DNA of 25,464 nt, from contig NZ_DJHF01000013.1 of NCBI RefSeq assembly GCF_002433005.1, positions 23,773 through 49,236 on the forward strand, given 5' to 3'. The stretch is from Acetomicrobium sp. UBA5826. Lineage in GTDB: Bacteria; Synergistota; Synergistia; Synergistales; Acetomicrobiaceae. The notes below the pieces were generated by a model, which ran no database searches, had not been told where the DNA came from, and saw only the letters and a program-made list of their open reading frames with translations. Below, piece by piece: positions 8,229-15,194 of the stretch (position 1 is its first letter; each line of letters begins with the position of its first letter). Both the position numbers and the translations under genes were made by a program.

Positions 8229-8425
8229 TTTTTTAACGTGGCTTCATATCCGATTTCGTCCAGAGTTTCTACGACGCTTTCAATGTCATCGGTATTTGCT
8301 TCGACCGTCTTGTTATCCAGGTTCACCTTAAATTCCGTTAAACCCAAACCTTCTAAAGCCCTTGAAATTCGCTTAACACAATGTTGACACGACATATCCG
8401 GAACATCCAATATGAAATGCGCCAT
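8225..8425 (-). CDS. copZ: CopZ-like heavy-metal-associated (HMA) domain protein, 66 aa
   Basis: This is a stand-alone HMA domain with the metal-binding loop DMSCQHC (Cys13, Cys16) and the usual beta-alpha-beta-beta-alpha-beta length. Such proteins bind Cu(I) and hand it to a CopA ATPase. It is the last gene of a minus-strand run copA-pepF-copZ, 22 nt after the peptidase stop, so copper is the most likely metal. The start ATG has GGAGGAG about 8 nt upstream. An overlapping earlier ATG in the leader is out of frame. The 3' end overlaps the convergent YkuK-like gene at the stop codons. Confidence 0.85.
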   Translation of the reverse strand: MAHFILDVPDMSCQHCVKRISRALEGLGLTEFKVNLDNKTVEANTDDIESVVETLDEIGYEATLKN

Positions 8426-8447
8426 CCATAAATCTCCTCCTTCTTTT

Positions 8448-10265
8448 TTATCCTTCTAGCATCAGTTCTTTTAATGTGTTCAAATCTTCCTCAAATTTTT
8501 TACAAGTCATTTCCAAGGGTTGAGGTGAAGTCATATCCACTCCCGCTACCTTCAAGGCGTCAACGGGATCCATGGAATCGCCCAAGGAAAGAAATTTCAA
8601 ATAGCAATCCACCGCCTGCTTTCCGTCTTTCAATATGCTCGCAGCAATTGCAGTGGCAGCCGAATAGCCGGTGGCGTATTGGTAAACATAATAGGCATTA
8701 TAAAAGTGCGGAATTCTGGCCCATTCCAAAGGCAATTCTTCATCTATAAATAAAGTATCGCCGTAGTGCCTTTCATACAAATCTCTCCATATGGAGCTAA
8801 AGTCTTCATTTGTCAAGGGAATACCTCTCTCCAATCTTTCGTGCACTTGAAGTTCAAATTCCGCAAAGAGCAATTGCCTGTAGACCGTGGTGCGCGCCTG
8901 TTCCAATCCATAGTTGATCAAATAGGCCTTTTCGGCTTTATTGTTAGCTCCTTTAATCATGTGCTCAAGCAATAATATTTCGTTAGTCGTCGAAGCGACC
9001 TCGGCCGTAAAAATGCTGACGCCGGAATATACGTAAGGTTGGTTTTTAAAAGTAAAATGGGAATGCATTGCGTGTCCCATTTCGTGAGCCAGGGTGAAGA
9101 CGTCCCTGAAGGTCCCGTTGAAATTTAAAAACACGTAGGGATGTACTCCGTAAACGCCCCAAGAGTAGGCCCCACTCCTCTTGCCCCTGTTTTCATACAC
9201 ATCCAACCACCTGTTTTCGAAGGCTCCCAGAAGAGCTTTCCGATACTCCTCGCCCAGAGGAGATAGGCCCTCTATGACGATATTTTTTGCTTCATCAAAG
9301 CTGTATCTCGTCTTGGGTTCCGGAAAAAGAGGAACGTAAAGGTCGTAAAAATGCATCTCATCCAGACTTAATACTTCTTTTTTAAACAATACATATTGCT
9401 GAAGAGGAGACAGCCATTGGTTTATCGTTTCTAATGCTTTTTCATAAACGATTGTCGGGATGTTCTCAGGATTAAGCGAGGCCTCTAGCGTTCTGTCGTA
9501 ATTCCTCGCTTTGGCATAAAACACGTCCTTTTTTAAGCTTCCTAAATAGGTGGAAGAAAGCGTATTTTTTACTTTTTTATAACTTGAAAAAAGTCCCTTG
9601 AAGGCATCGCGACGCAAGCGCCTGTCTCTGCTGTGTAAAAAATATGAATACCTTTCCTCGGACAGTTCCACCTCCGTTCCTTCTTCGTCCCTGATCTTCG
9701 GAAACTCCATATCTGCATTTGTTAAGAAGGAAAATACATCTTCGGGAACTCTTGCCACATCTCCGGACATGGCAAGAATTTTTTCCCCCTCAACAGAAAG
9801 AATATGACCTTTAAGGCGCATTATCCTGGCAAGTTCAACCCTGTATAAATCAAGGCCCGGCTCCTCGGTTAAATACCTTTCAACCCCCTCCAGATCCAGC
9901 GATATTATGTTAGGTACAAAAGAGGATACTGCCTCGGAAAAGCGCAGATATATCAAAGAAGCGCGCTGCGCCATCGATTGGGCCTTTGTATCTCGGGCGT
10001 CTTCGTGACTTTTAAAAGAAGCATAGGCATAAAGCCTTCCCAACTCTTCCGCAACTTCGTCCCTGAGCTTAAGAGCATTTAAAAGCGATCTGGCTGAAGA
10101 AACAATGTCGTTGCCAGCTCTTTGCAATTCTTCCACCTTAACTTCCAGGTTACGTAACCTTTCGTCCCAAGCCTCTAAATTTGGATAGAGATCTTCCAGT
10201 CGCCACTTATATTCCTCCGGTATTTCATCCCTATCGGGAATGTCTGAAATCCTTTCCTCAGTCAT
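8448..10265 (-). CDS. pepF: Oligoendopeptidase F (M3B zinc metallopeptidase), 605 aa
   Basis: This is a cytoplasmic zinc peptidase of the thimet/PepF family, which cleaves short peptides of roughly 7-17 residues. The zinc site is TLAHEMGHAMHSHF with H394, E395 and H398, and the third ligand is probably E422 in TAEVASTTNE. The N-terminal helical region and the C-terminal YQYATGYSAATAIA match PepF proteins, and the length (about 600) is normal. The ATG at 10265 is chosen because AAAGGAG lies 7 nt upstream; a TTG seven codons earlier overlaps the copA stop and has no SD. It lies 17 nt after copA and 22 nt before copZ, so a peptidase is embedded in a copper operon. Confidence 0.9.
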   Translation of the reverse strand: MTEERISDIPDRDEIPEEYKWRLEDLYPNLEAWDERLRNLEVKVEELQRAGNDIVSSARSLLNALKLRDEVAEELGRLYAYASFKSHEDARDTKAQSMAQRASLIYLRFSEAVSSFVPNIISLDLEGVERYLTEEPGLDLYRVELARIMRLKGHILSVEGEKILAMSGDVARVPEDVFSFLTNADMEFPKIRDEEGTEVELSEERYSYFLHSRDRRLRRDAFKGLFSSYKKVKNTLSSTYLGSLKKDVFYAKARNYDRTLEASLNPENIPTIVYEKALETINQWLSPLQQYVLFKKEVLSLDEMHFYDLYVPLFPEPKTRYSFDEAKNIVIEGLSPLGEEYRKALLGAFENRWLDVYENRGKRSGAYSWGVYGVHPYVFLNFNGTFRDVFTLAHEMGHAMHSHFTFKNQPYVYSGVSIFTAEVASTTNEILLLEHMIKGANNKAEKAYLINYGLEQARTTVYRQLLFAEFELQVHERLERGIPLTNEDFSSIWRDLYERHYGDTLFIDEELPLEWARIPHFYNAYYVYQYATGYSAATAIAASILKDGKQAVDCYLKFLSLGDSMDPVDALKVAGVDMTSPQPLEMTCKKFEEDLNTLKELMLEG

Positions 10266-10282
10266 AGAGATACTCCTTTCAT

Positions 10283-12439
10283 TCAAACACTTTTTATCCT
10301 TAACGAATTCAATATTACTGATATAGAACTCAAAGCCATAGCCCCTTCGGCAATAATCGGGTGCAACAAGGCAGACATTGCCATAGGGATCGCTATGACG
10401 TTATATCCAAAAGCCCATGCCAAATTTTGTCTAATTATACTAAAGGTTTCTTTCGATATCTCAATGAGATCCACAACCTTTGACGCTCCACCCTTTAATA
10501 TTACGACGTCTGCGCTGTCTATGGCCAGATCTGTGCCGCTCCCCATGGCCACACCTACATCGGCAGCTTTCAAAGCAGCAGCATCGTTCATGCCGTCTCC
10601 TGTCATCATAACCTTTTTGCCCGTTCCTTGATAGCGCCTTACGATATCGACCTTATCATCCGGACGAATGCCCCAATAAAAGTCCTTTATACCTAATTCA
10701 CTTGCGACGACTTTTGCTGTTCCTTCACCATCGCCTGTGGCTAACACGAGATCTATGCCCATGCTCTTAAGGCGACGCACAACCTCAAAGGAATCTTCCC
10801 TTATTGGGTCAAATACCCCAATGTAGCCCAATATAGAACCATCCTTCTTTACTTCGACAACTGTGTAGCCCTTCTCAAGTAATTGACGATATCTTTGAGG
10901 ATTTTCCGGTCTTCCGACCAAGTATGCCTGACCCCTTACCGTGCCTCTAACACCTTCGCCAACTATCTCTTCGAAATCATCTATCTCGACATCGCCTTTC
11001 TTTAATTCAGCTATAGCTTTTCCTAAAGGGTGATTGGACAGGGACTCCAGGTTTCCAACGATATTTGCCACTTCTTCCGTAAGGTTGTGCTCTACAACCT
11101 TGGGTGATCCCAAAGTAAGAGTGCCAGTCTTATCGAATATAACGACGCCTACATCTTTTGTAGTTTGTATGGCCTCTGCATTTCTTATTATGAGCCCCTG
11201 ACGCATAGCCTTGTTCGTTCCCGTTATCAAAGCCATTGGTATCGCTAAACCAAGCGCACAGGGACAGGCGATCACTATGGTTGTAACAAAGGCAAAAACT
11301 CCTACCGACAGAGGGTCTCTGGACTCGATAACCCAGGGCAAAAATTGCTTAGCATGGCTTAAAAAGCCTCCCCACTCACCCACGTTAAAAGCCCATAGCA
11401 CACCCGATAGCAGAGCAAGAAAAGTCACTATTGGAACAAAGACATTTGTAACCCTATCCGCAAGAGCCTGAATAGGAATCTTTGAACCCTGAGCTTCCTG
11501 AATCAACGATATCATCTGCGAAAGAAAGGTATCTTCACCGACTTGAATAACTCGAACCTTGAGGAAACTAGATAGGTTAAGAGAGCCAGAGGTAACTTTA
11601 TCGCCCGATTTTTTAAGAACGGGCATTGGCTCGCCTGTGATCATCGCTTCATCCACTGAAGAGGCGCCTTCTGCAACTTCACCATCTGCAGGAATACGCT
11701 CTCCCGGCTTAACTGCTATCAAAAATCCCTGCTTTACGGCTTCTATGGGCATTAAAATTTCCTTGCCATCGTCAGTGATAACTCTTGCTTCCTGGGCCTT
11801 TAGCATCAGTAACGCCTTTACTTCTTTGGAGGCTTTGTCCCTCAGGCGGGATTCTATAAAGCGTCCAGTCAGATGAATTGACATAATCATTGCCCCTATG
11901 CTTCCAAAAGACGTCTCAAATAAACCGACCGAGGCCAATAGAGCAGTTATCAATGAAGTGAGGGATCCTAAAAAAACGAGAACATCCATATTGGCATGAA
12001 AATGAGATAAAGCGATCCATGCCCCCCTTATTGTTTGTTTTCCTGCTATAAATATGACTAATGCCGAGGCTATTGTCTCAGCGTAAAAAAACCACGAAAT
12101 ATGATATCCCGTCATATGTAAAAACATTAATAACATTAGAGGAACCGTTATAGACCATGCGAACATAACGTTTCGTTTAGATGCCTTGTAACGTCGAGCT
12201 TCAAAGTCCTCTGTAGATTCATAGGTTACACCGTAACCTACCCTTTCGACTGCCTCTTCCAAAACCCTCTGGGGAACATCTTTCTCTAACAGAACAAATG
12301 CAGTTTCAGTTGCCAAATTAACAGCGGCAAACTTAACCCCTTCTACTTTTTTCAATGCCTTTTCGACAATCATTGCGCATGTCGCACAAGTCATTCCCGT
12401 TATTCGAAAATTCCTTTTCTCCTCAGTAGTCGTATTCAT
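10283..12439 (-). CDS. copA: CopA-type P1B copper-transporting ATPase, 718 aa
   Basis: This is a heavy-metal P-type ATPase. One N-terminal HMA domain has GMTCATC (Cys18, Cys21). The actuator domain contains TGE (268-270), the transmembrane metal site is CPC (392-394), the phosphorylation motif is DKTGT (436-440), the P1B-specific HP dipeptide is 470-471, and the hinge is TGDGMNDAAALK. CPC with an HMA domain points to Cu(I)/Ag(I) export (P1B-1). The start is ATG 12439 with GGTGGAG about 8 nt upstream. It is the first gene of copA-pepF-copZ. No CsoR or CueR-type regulator gene is in the window, but an operator-like dyad lies in the promoter region. Confidence 0.93.
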   Translation of the reverse strand: MNTTTEEKRNFRITGMTCATCAMIVEKALKKVEGVKFAAVNLATETAFVLLEKDVPQRVLEEAVERVGYGVTYESTEDFEARRYKASKRNVMFAWSITVPLMLLMFLHMTGYHISWFFYAETIASALVIFIAGKQTIRGAWIALSHFHANMDVLVFLGSLTSLITALLASVGLFETSFGSIGAMIMSIHLTGRFIESRLRDKASKEVKALLMLKAQEARVITDDGKEILMPIEAVKQGFLIAVKPGERIPADGEVAEGASSVDEAMITGEPMPVLKKSGDKVTSGSLNLSSFLKVRVIQVGEDTFLSQMISLIQEAQGSKIPIQALADRVTNVFVPIVTFLALLSGVLWAFNVGEWGGFLSHAKQFLPWVIESRDPLSVGVFAFVTTIVIACPCALGLAIPMALITGTNKAMRQGLIIRNAEAIQTTKDVGVVIFDKTGTLTLGSPKVVEHNLTEEVANIVGNLESLSNHPLGKAIAELKKGDVEIDDFEEIVGEGVRGTVRGQAYLVGRPENPQRYRQLLEKGYTVVEVKKDGSILGYIGVFDPIREDSFEVVRRLKSMGIDLVLATGDGEGTAKVVASELGIKDFYWGIRPDDKVDIVRRYQGTGKKVMMTGDGMNDAAALKAADVGVAMGSGTDLAIDSADVVILKGGASKVVDLIEISKETFSIIRQNLAWAFGYNVIAIPMAMSALLHPIIAEGAMALSSISVILNSLRIKSV

Positions 12440-12465
12440 CTCGTCATCTCCACCGGCTAGTTCTA

Positions 12466-12501
12466 TTTAGGTATATATTAACATTATTAGTAATACCTAA
12501 A
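12466..12501 (-). promoter_or_regulatory. Operator-like inverted repeat spanning the copA promoter
   Basis: Nine-base perfect arms TTTAGGTAT (12466-12474) and ATACCTAAA (12493-12501) are separated by 18 nt. On the minus strand the distal arm contains TTAGGT and, 17 nt on, TATATA overlaps the proximal arm, so both arms cover a plausible -35/-10 pair of the copA operon. A metal-responsive repressor is the simplest reading. The arms do not match the CopY or CsoR consensus I know. Confidence 0.5.
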
Positions 12502-12517
12502 TTCTATTAACCATTTT

Positions 12518-12550
12518 AGGGCAAGCTCTTTTATAATTCAAGCTTGCCCT
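12518..12550. terminator. 10-bp hairpin between OB-fold-like gene and copA
   Basis: Arms AGGGCAAGCT (12518-12527) and AGCTTGCCCT (12541-12550) pair perfectly over a 13-nt loop, 14 nt after the stop of the upstream minus-strand gene. A T-run is missing on the minus strand, with only TTTT on the plus side. It is probably a terminator for the upstream gene, but it could also be a leader structure. Confidence 0.55.
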
Positions 12551-12563
12551 TTTGAAGCACCTT

Positions 12564-12884
12564 TTAAGAAAGAAGCGTCACGCTTTTTATCAATATGTAC
12601 ATCTTTCCGCTGCCGAGAGACGAGCGGGCCTCTCCCTCAACGTAAATAGGAGCGCCATCTTCGAGAGAGCATAAAGTTTCTTCGATTTGAGGATCATAAG
12701 TTCTCATAAGCAAATAGTCATGCCTGGGTTCTCCGTTTATATCGATGAAATCCCTTCGCAGAGAACACTGAAAGTACCTTCCGCATCTGTTTTCCTTTAT
12801 CGATTCGCCGCTAAGAAAATGCAAATAACCAGACACCCTAACCTCGTTTACTCCCAATTTTTCCTTGAGCGTCAAATCCTCCAC
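12564..12884 (-). CDS. Unrecognised 106-aa protein, SSB/OB-fold-like pattern
   Basis: I do not recognise the family by name. The chain alternates short beta strands with polar turns: VRVSGYLHFLSG, then RYFQCSLRRDFID, then YLLMRTYD, then GAPIYVEGEARSS and MYILIKSVTLL. This resembles a five-stranded OB fold like single-strand DNA-binding or PriB-like proteins, notably the YVEGEARS-type strand followed by a final hydrophobic strand. A role in nucleic acid binding is therefore a guess from pattern only. GTG 12884 is chosen because AGGAGG ends 8 nt before it; longer readings extend into an intrinsic terminator. A 51-codon ORF ends just 14 nt upstream. Confidence 0.65.
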   Translation of the reverse strand: MEDLTLKEKLGVNEVRVSGYLHFLSGESIKENRCGRYFQCSLRRDFIDINGEPRHDYLLMRTYDPQIEETLCSLEDGAPIYVEGEARSSLGSGKMYILIKSVTLLS

Positions 12885-12898
12885 TTCAGTCGCCTCCT

Positions 12899-13054
12899 TT
12901 AAGATAAAAAAATTGGAGAGGGCAGGACACCCCAACCCTCTCCGGACACAAGCATATTGGTTTTATTTTCCTCTGAGGCATTACCGACGCCCTTGAACGC
13001 CACCTCTTCGGGCGCGTTGGAAATTACCCTGAACGTCAGTAACCCCTCCCTCAT
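12899..13054 (-). CDS. Possible 51-aa leader or small protein upstream of the OB-fold-like gene
   Basis: ATG at 13054 has GGGAGG 7 nt upstream, and the frame runs 51 codons (begins MREGLLTFRVISNAPEEV, ends SPIFLS) to a TAA that directly abuts the AGGAGG of the next gene. No family is recognised. The last dozen codons are made from an intrinsic terminator hairpin plus T-run, so a ribosome finishing the ORF would block hairpin formation. It could be a leader peptide gene controlling the downstream gene, a genuine small protein, or chance coding within a structured RNA. Confidence 0.4.
   Translation of the reverse strand: MREGLLTFRVISNAPEEVAFKGVGNASEENKTNMLVSGEGWGVLPSPIFLS
12906..12943 (-). terminator. 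Intrinsic terminator/attenuator inside the 51-codon ORF
   Basis: On the minus strand GGAGAGGG (12943-12936), a 13-nt loop and CCCTCTCC (12922-12915) are followed by AA and seven T. This is a textbook intrinsic terminator. It lies upstream of, and in the same direction as, the OB-fold-like gene, so it either ends a roughly 170-nt RNA or attenuates the gene. Confidence 0.8.
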
Positions 13055-13087
13055 CTAAACGCCTCCCAAAAATTGTCTTGTAACTAT

Positions 13088-13116
13088 ATAGTAACCTAGT
13101 TTTAGAAATTATCCAA
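13088..13116 (-). promoter_or_regulatory. Promoter candidate for the 51-codon ORF/short RNA
   Basis: The minus strand shows TTGGAT (13116-13111), exactly 17 nt, then TACTAT (13093-13088). A 10-bp palindrome ACTATATAGT overlaps the -10. A transcript from here to the terminator at 12906 would be roughly 170-175 nt. Confidence 0.4.
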
Positions 13117-13145
13117 GTACCCTTTTGTGTAAGTTTCATTTAATT

Positions 13146-13574
13146 TTATTGGTTATTCGATGGTGCACCGCTTTGTCGCTGCTCTATACCCTTAAGCCAC
13201 TGCTCAAATTGCCATCGGGAGACATCTGTTCTCAGAGATAAAATCCTTTCATGTAGCTCCGTTGCCTTTTTTTGATCTAATTTATCCTCCAAAAACAACA
13301 TTCTTAATTCTAATCGAGTGCGCTCGAGATCGCGCATCTTCTGGGCTATCTCTGCCGGGACTTCATATTTATATGGATATCTCCCCAATCCTTTTCGTCC
13401 TCCAAAGTCATCGTCACCGTCGTAACCGCCCCACATGTAGGCAGGACCAGGGCACCACCCTCCCCCACCGGCACCCCACATACTTCTAGGACCGGAACCA
13501 TAAAAGGCAAAAGCAGAACCACCGATTAACAATACGAGCAAAGCACCTAAAACAGGAACCCAAGGTCTCTTCAT
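13146..13574 (-). CDS. Exported Spy/CpxP-like (metal-resistance-associated) protein, 142 aa
   Basis: A Sec signal peptide is clear: MKRPWVP, a hydrophobic run, then SAFA with likely cleavage before FYG. The next 45 residues are rich in Gly, Trp, Tyr and Met with one Cys and an acidic patch (DGDDD), a possible metal-binding or flexible segment. The C-terminal part (about 75-135) is a helical hairpin with LRMLFLEDKLDQKKA and HERILSLRTDVSRWQF, resembling the Spy/CpxP/ZraP group of periplasmic chaperones and metal sensors. GGAGGTG lies 7 nt before the ATG. Proximity to the copper genes suggests, but does not prove, a role in envelope metal stress. Confidence 0.65.
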   Translation of the reverse strand: MKRPWVPVLGALLVLLIGGSAFAFYGSGPRSMWGAGGGGWCPGPAYMWGGYDGDDDFGGRKGLGRYPYKYEVPAEIAQKMRDLERTRLELRMLFLEDKLDQKKATELHERILSLRTDVSRWQFEQWLKGIEQRQSGAPSNNQ

Positions 13575-13619
13575 GACCTAACACCTCCGTTATTTGTTTA
13601 ATTTTCATTCTACGTCCAT

Positions 13620-13628
13620 ATGATAACA
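13620..13628 (-). promoter_or_regulatory. Extended -10 candidate (TGTTATCAT) for the Spy-like gene
   Basis: The minus strand reads TGTTATCAT 46 nt upstream of the ATG, an extended -10 with one mismatch. No good -35 is seen, which fits an activator-dependent or extended -10 promoter. A GGTAT-N8-ATACC dyad lies just upstream. Confidence 0.4.
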
Positions 13629-13648
13629 GGGATGCCATGCGAGTCCTC

Positions 13649-13666
13649 GGTATTCCAAAGTATACC
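13649..13666. promoter_or_regulatory. Operator-like dyad GGTAT-N8-ATACC upstream of the Spy-like gene
   Basis: Perfect 5-bp arms (13649-13653 and 13662-13666) lie where the -35 of the Spy-like gene would be. The right arm continues as ATACCCC, resembling half of a CsoR-type copper operator. The copA dyad also contains GGTAT and ATACC, though with longer spacing. Confidence 0.3.
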
Positions 13667-13704
13667 CCTATGAGTAAAAATACTTAAATAGTGTCCAAAT
13701 AAAT

Positions 13705-14745
13705 TCAATGCACCGAGCAAAGGCGTGTTCGGTGTATGGCTAAAATATCGGACAACAATGCCTGACCTGTTTCTATTCTTCCCGCCCCGGGACCTATGAC
13801 AGTCACCTCCCCTAAGTGATCTGTAGCCACTGTCAGTGCATTTGTAGGACCCATCACGTTACCTAAAGCATGACTCACAGGAATGAACTTGGGAGATACG
13901 CTTGCCAAAATCTCGCTCCCCTCTTTTCTGACCTCTGCAATTAATTTAATGCGCTCTCCTTCTTTTTTTGCCTCGATCACTTCTTCTTTTGTAACCTTTG
14001 TTATACCCTGTCGTGCGATATCGGTAACTTTAATATTCGCCCCAAAAAATAACTTCGCCATTATGGTCGCTTTTACTGCAGAATCCCAGCCTTCTACATC
14101 GGAGGTTGGATCTGCCTCGGCGTATCCCAATTTTTGCGCTTCCATCAAAGCTTCAAGATAGTCGTAGCCCTCTTCCATTTTGCTCAATATATAGTTTGTC
14201 GTACCGTTAACAATACCCGCTACGGACTTTACATCGCACCCGCTCATGCATTCCAACACCATATTTATGCAGGGCGTACCCGATAGAACTACACCTTCAT
14301 ATCTCAAACAAACACCGTTTTCTTTGGCGACGTTTTCCAGTTCTTCCAAAGCCAAGGCTATAGGGCCCTTATTTGAGGTAACGACATGTGACCCGACTGA
14401 AAGAGCCTTGCGCATGTGCGACAACCCAGGCTCTCCTGACTCTAGATTGGTAATAGTCGCTTCGACGACGATATCCGTTTTTACCCTTTCAATTAGTTGT
14501 AAAGTCCCTTCAGATGTAAACTCCGGTCTATTCTTCAAAGACCCCTTTTGAGCCATTTCCTTTAATATAGCATCTAAATCCAATCCATCTTCATTAAATA
14601 GGGAACCTCTAACGGGGTCTGCAATGAAGGTCACCGAAAATTCAAAGTCGTAACGCTGTTGTAATACCTCTTTCTTGCGATTCAAAATGTGAGCTAAACC
14701 TTGTCCGACGTTCCCAAATCCGACGATACCAATCTTCCAAAGCAA
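13705..14745 (-). CDS. hom: Homoserine dehydrogenase, monofunctional, without ACT domain, 346 aa
   Basis: This enzyme reduces aspartate semialdehyde to homoserine in threonine and methionine synthesis. The Rossmann motif IGIVGFGNVGQG opens the protein. SNKGPIALA, GIVNGTTNYILSKM and YAEADPTSDVEGWDSAVKA carry the cofactor and active-site signature, including the catalytic aspartate and lysine of the family. It ends shortly after the catalytic domain, so the C-terminal ACT regulatory domain of the long form is missing, as in short thermophile/archaeal-type enzymes. TTG 14745 is chosen because GGGGGTG lies 6 nt upstream and it begins right at the fold. No other threonine-pathway gene is adjacent. 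Confidence 0.9.
   Translation of the reverse strand: MLWKIGIVGFGNVGQGLAHILNRKKEVLQQRYDFEFSVTFIADPVRGSLFNEDGLDLDAILKEMAQKGSLKNRPEFTSEGTLQLIERVKTDIVVEATITNLESGEPGLSHMRKALSVGSHVVTSNKGPIALALEELENVAKENGVCLRYEGVVLSGTPCINMVLECMSGCDVKSVAGIVNGTTNYILSKMEEGYDYLEALMEAQKLGYAEADPTSDVEGWDSAVKATIMAKLFFGANIKVTDIARQGITKVTKEEVIEAKKEGERIKLIAEVRKEGSEILASVSPKFIPVSHALGNVMGPTNALTVATDHLGEVTVIGPGAGRIETGQALLSDILAIHRTRLCSVH
13711..13734 (-). terminator. Weak hairpin at the 3' end of hom
   Basis: CACCGA and TCGGTG pair over a 12-nt loop across the last codons of the homoserine dehydrogenase gene. Only scattered T residues follow on the minus strand, so this is a low-confidence terminator. Confidence 0.3.
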
Positions 14746-14905
14746 AGCATACACCCCCTGCTTTTTACGTGCTTCAGAATATGATAGCATTTAACTTTGT
14801 ATTGGCATAGAAAACGTGGGAAATAAAAATGACATATTATTAGTCTCAAAAAAATTCCCCATGTTTTAGTAGTTTCAGTAAAGTTTCATTCACAATCCCA
14901 ACCCG

Positions 14906-14934
14906 CTTCTACATAAAAGGCATCCGGCAGTCAA
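14906..14934 (-). promoter_or_regulatory. Promoter candidate for hom
   Basis: The minus strand has TTGACT (14934-14929), 17 nt, then TAGAAG (14911-14906), matching 5/6 and 4/6 of the sigma-A hexamers. It would give a leader of about 150 nt before the TTG start. Confidence 0.35.
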
Positions 14935-15079
14935 GTGGATTACAAGATATTAAAAGCAAATTTAACATGTCATATTAAAAGCATGTTACCGCCAAGCCCT
15001 CAACGATTCCGTTGGTTGCATGGATTATTATAGTTTTAATTGAACAATAGGAATTCTAATTGCAGGAATTTTTAAATGC

Positions 15080-15108
15080 TTGACATTCTCCTCATGCGGG
15101 TTTATTAT
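15080..15108 (+). promoter_or_regulatory. Strong sigma-A promoter for the eda-led uronate operon
   Basis: A perfect TTGACA (15080-15085), a 17-nt spacer and TATTAT (15103-15108, 5/6) lie about 90 nt upstream of eda. Transcription should start near 15115. Confidence 0.8.
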
Positions 15109-15122
15109 AAAATTGTTTCATT
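15104..15122. promoter_or_regulatory. KdgR-box-like operator overlapping the eda -10
   Basis: The 19 bases ending in TTGTTTCATT agree at 15 of 19 positions with the palindromic enterobacterial KdgR box as I recall it (AATGAAAC-ATT-GTTTCATT). The site covers the -10 and start point, which is suited to repression. The IclR-family gene at 24543 is the obvious candidate protein. A further GTTTCA follows at 15128. Confidence 0.5.
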
Positions 15123-15194
15123 ATAAGGTTTCATATACCATACTATGGAATAAGACAATAACAGTCACATCACAATAGAGGGGAGTAATAAAAA

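Larger units (their letters stand above)
14746..15194. other. 449-nt divergent intergenic region between hom and eda
   Basis: No convincing gene is seen. It holds the hom and eda promoters, tandem GTTTCA repeats at 14872 and 14883, a KdgR-box-like site at 15104-15122, and an inverted repeat TAACATG-N12-CATGTTA at 14963-14988 of unknown role. Confidence 0.6.

Noticed and set aside
12687..12902. 71-codon plus-strand frame opposite the OB-fold-like gene
   Set aside because: No SD, and the minus-strand reading has a good SD, a tight junction and a protein-like beta pattern.
12944..13081. Known riboswitch or 6S-like RNA upstream of the OB-fold-like gene
   Set aside because: I compared by eye with TPP, SAM, lysine, glycine, cobalamin, c-di-GMP, ZTP, fluoride and T-box core motifs and none is present; 6S structure is not apparent. 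An unknown class is not excluded.
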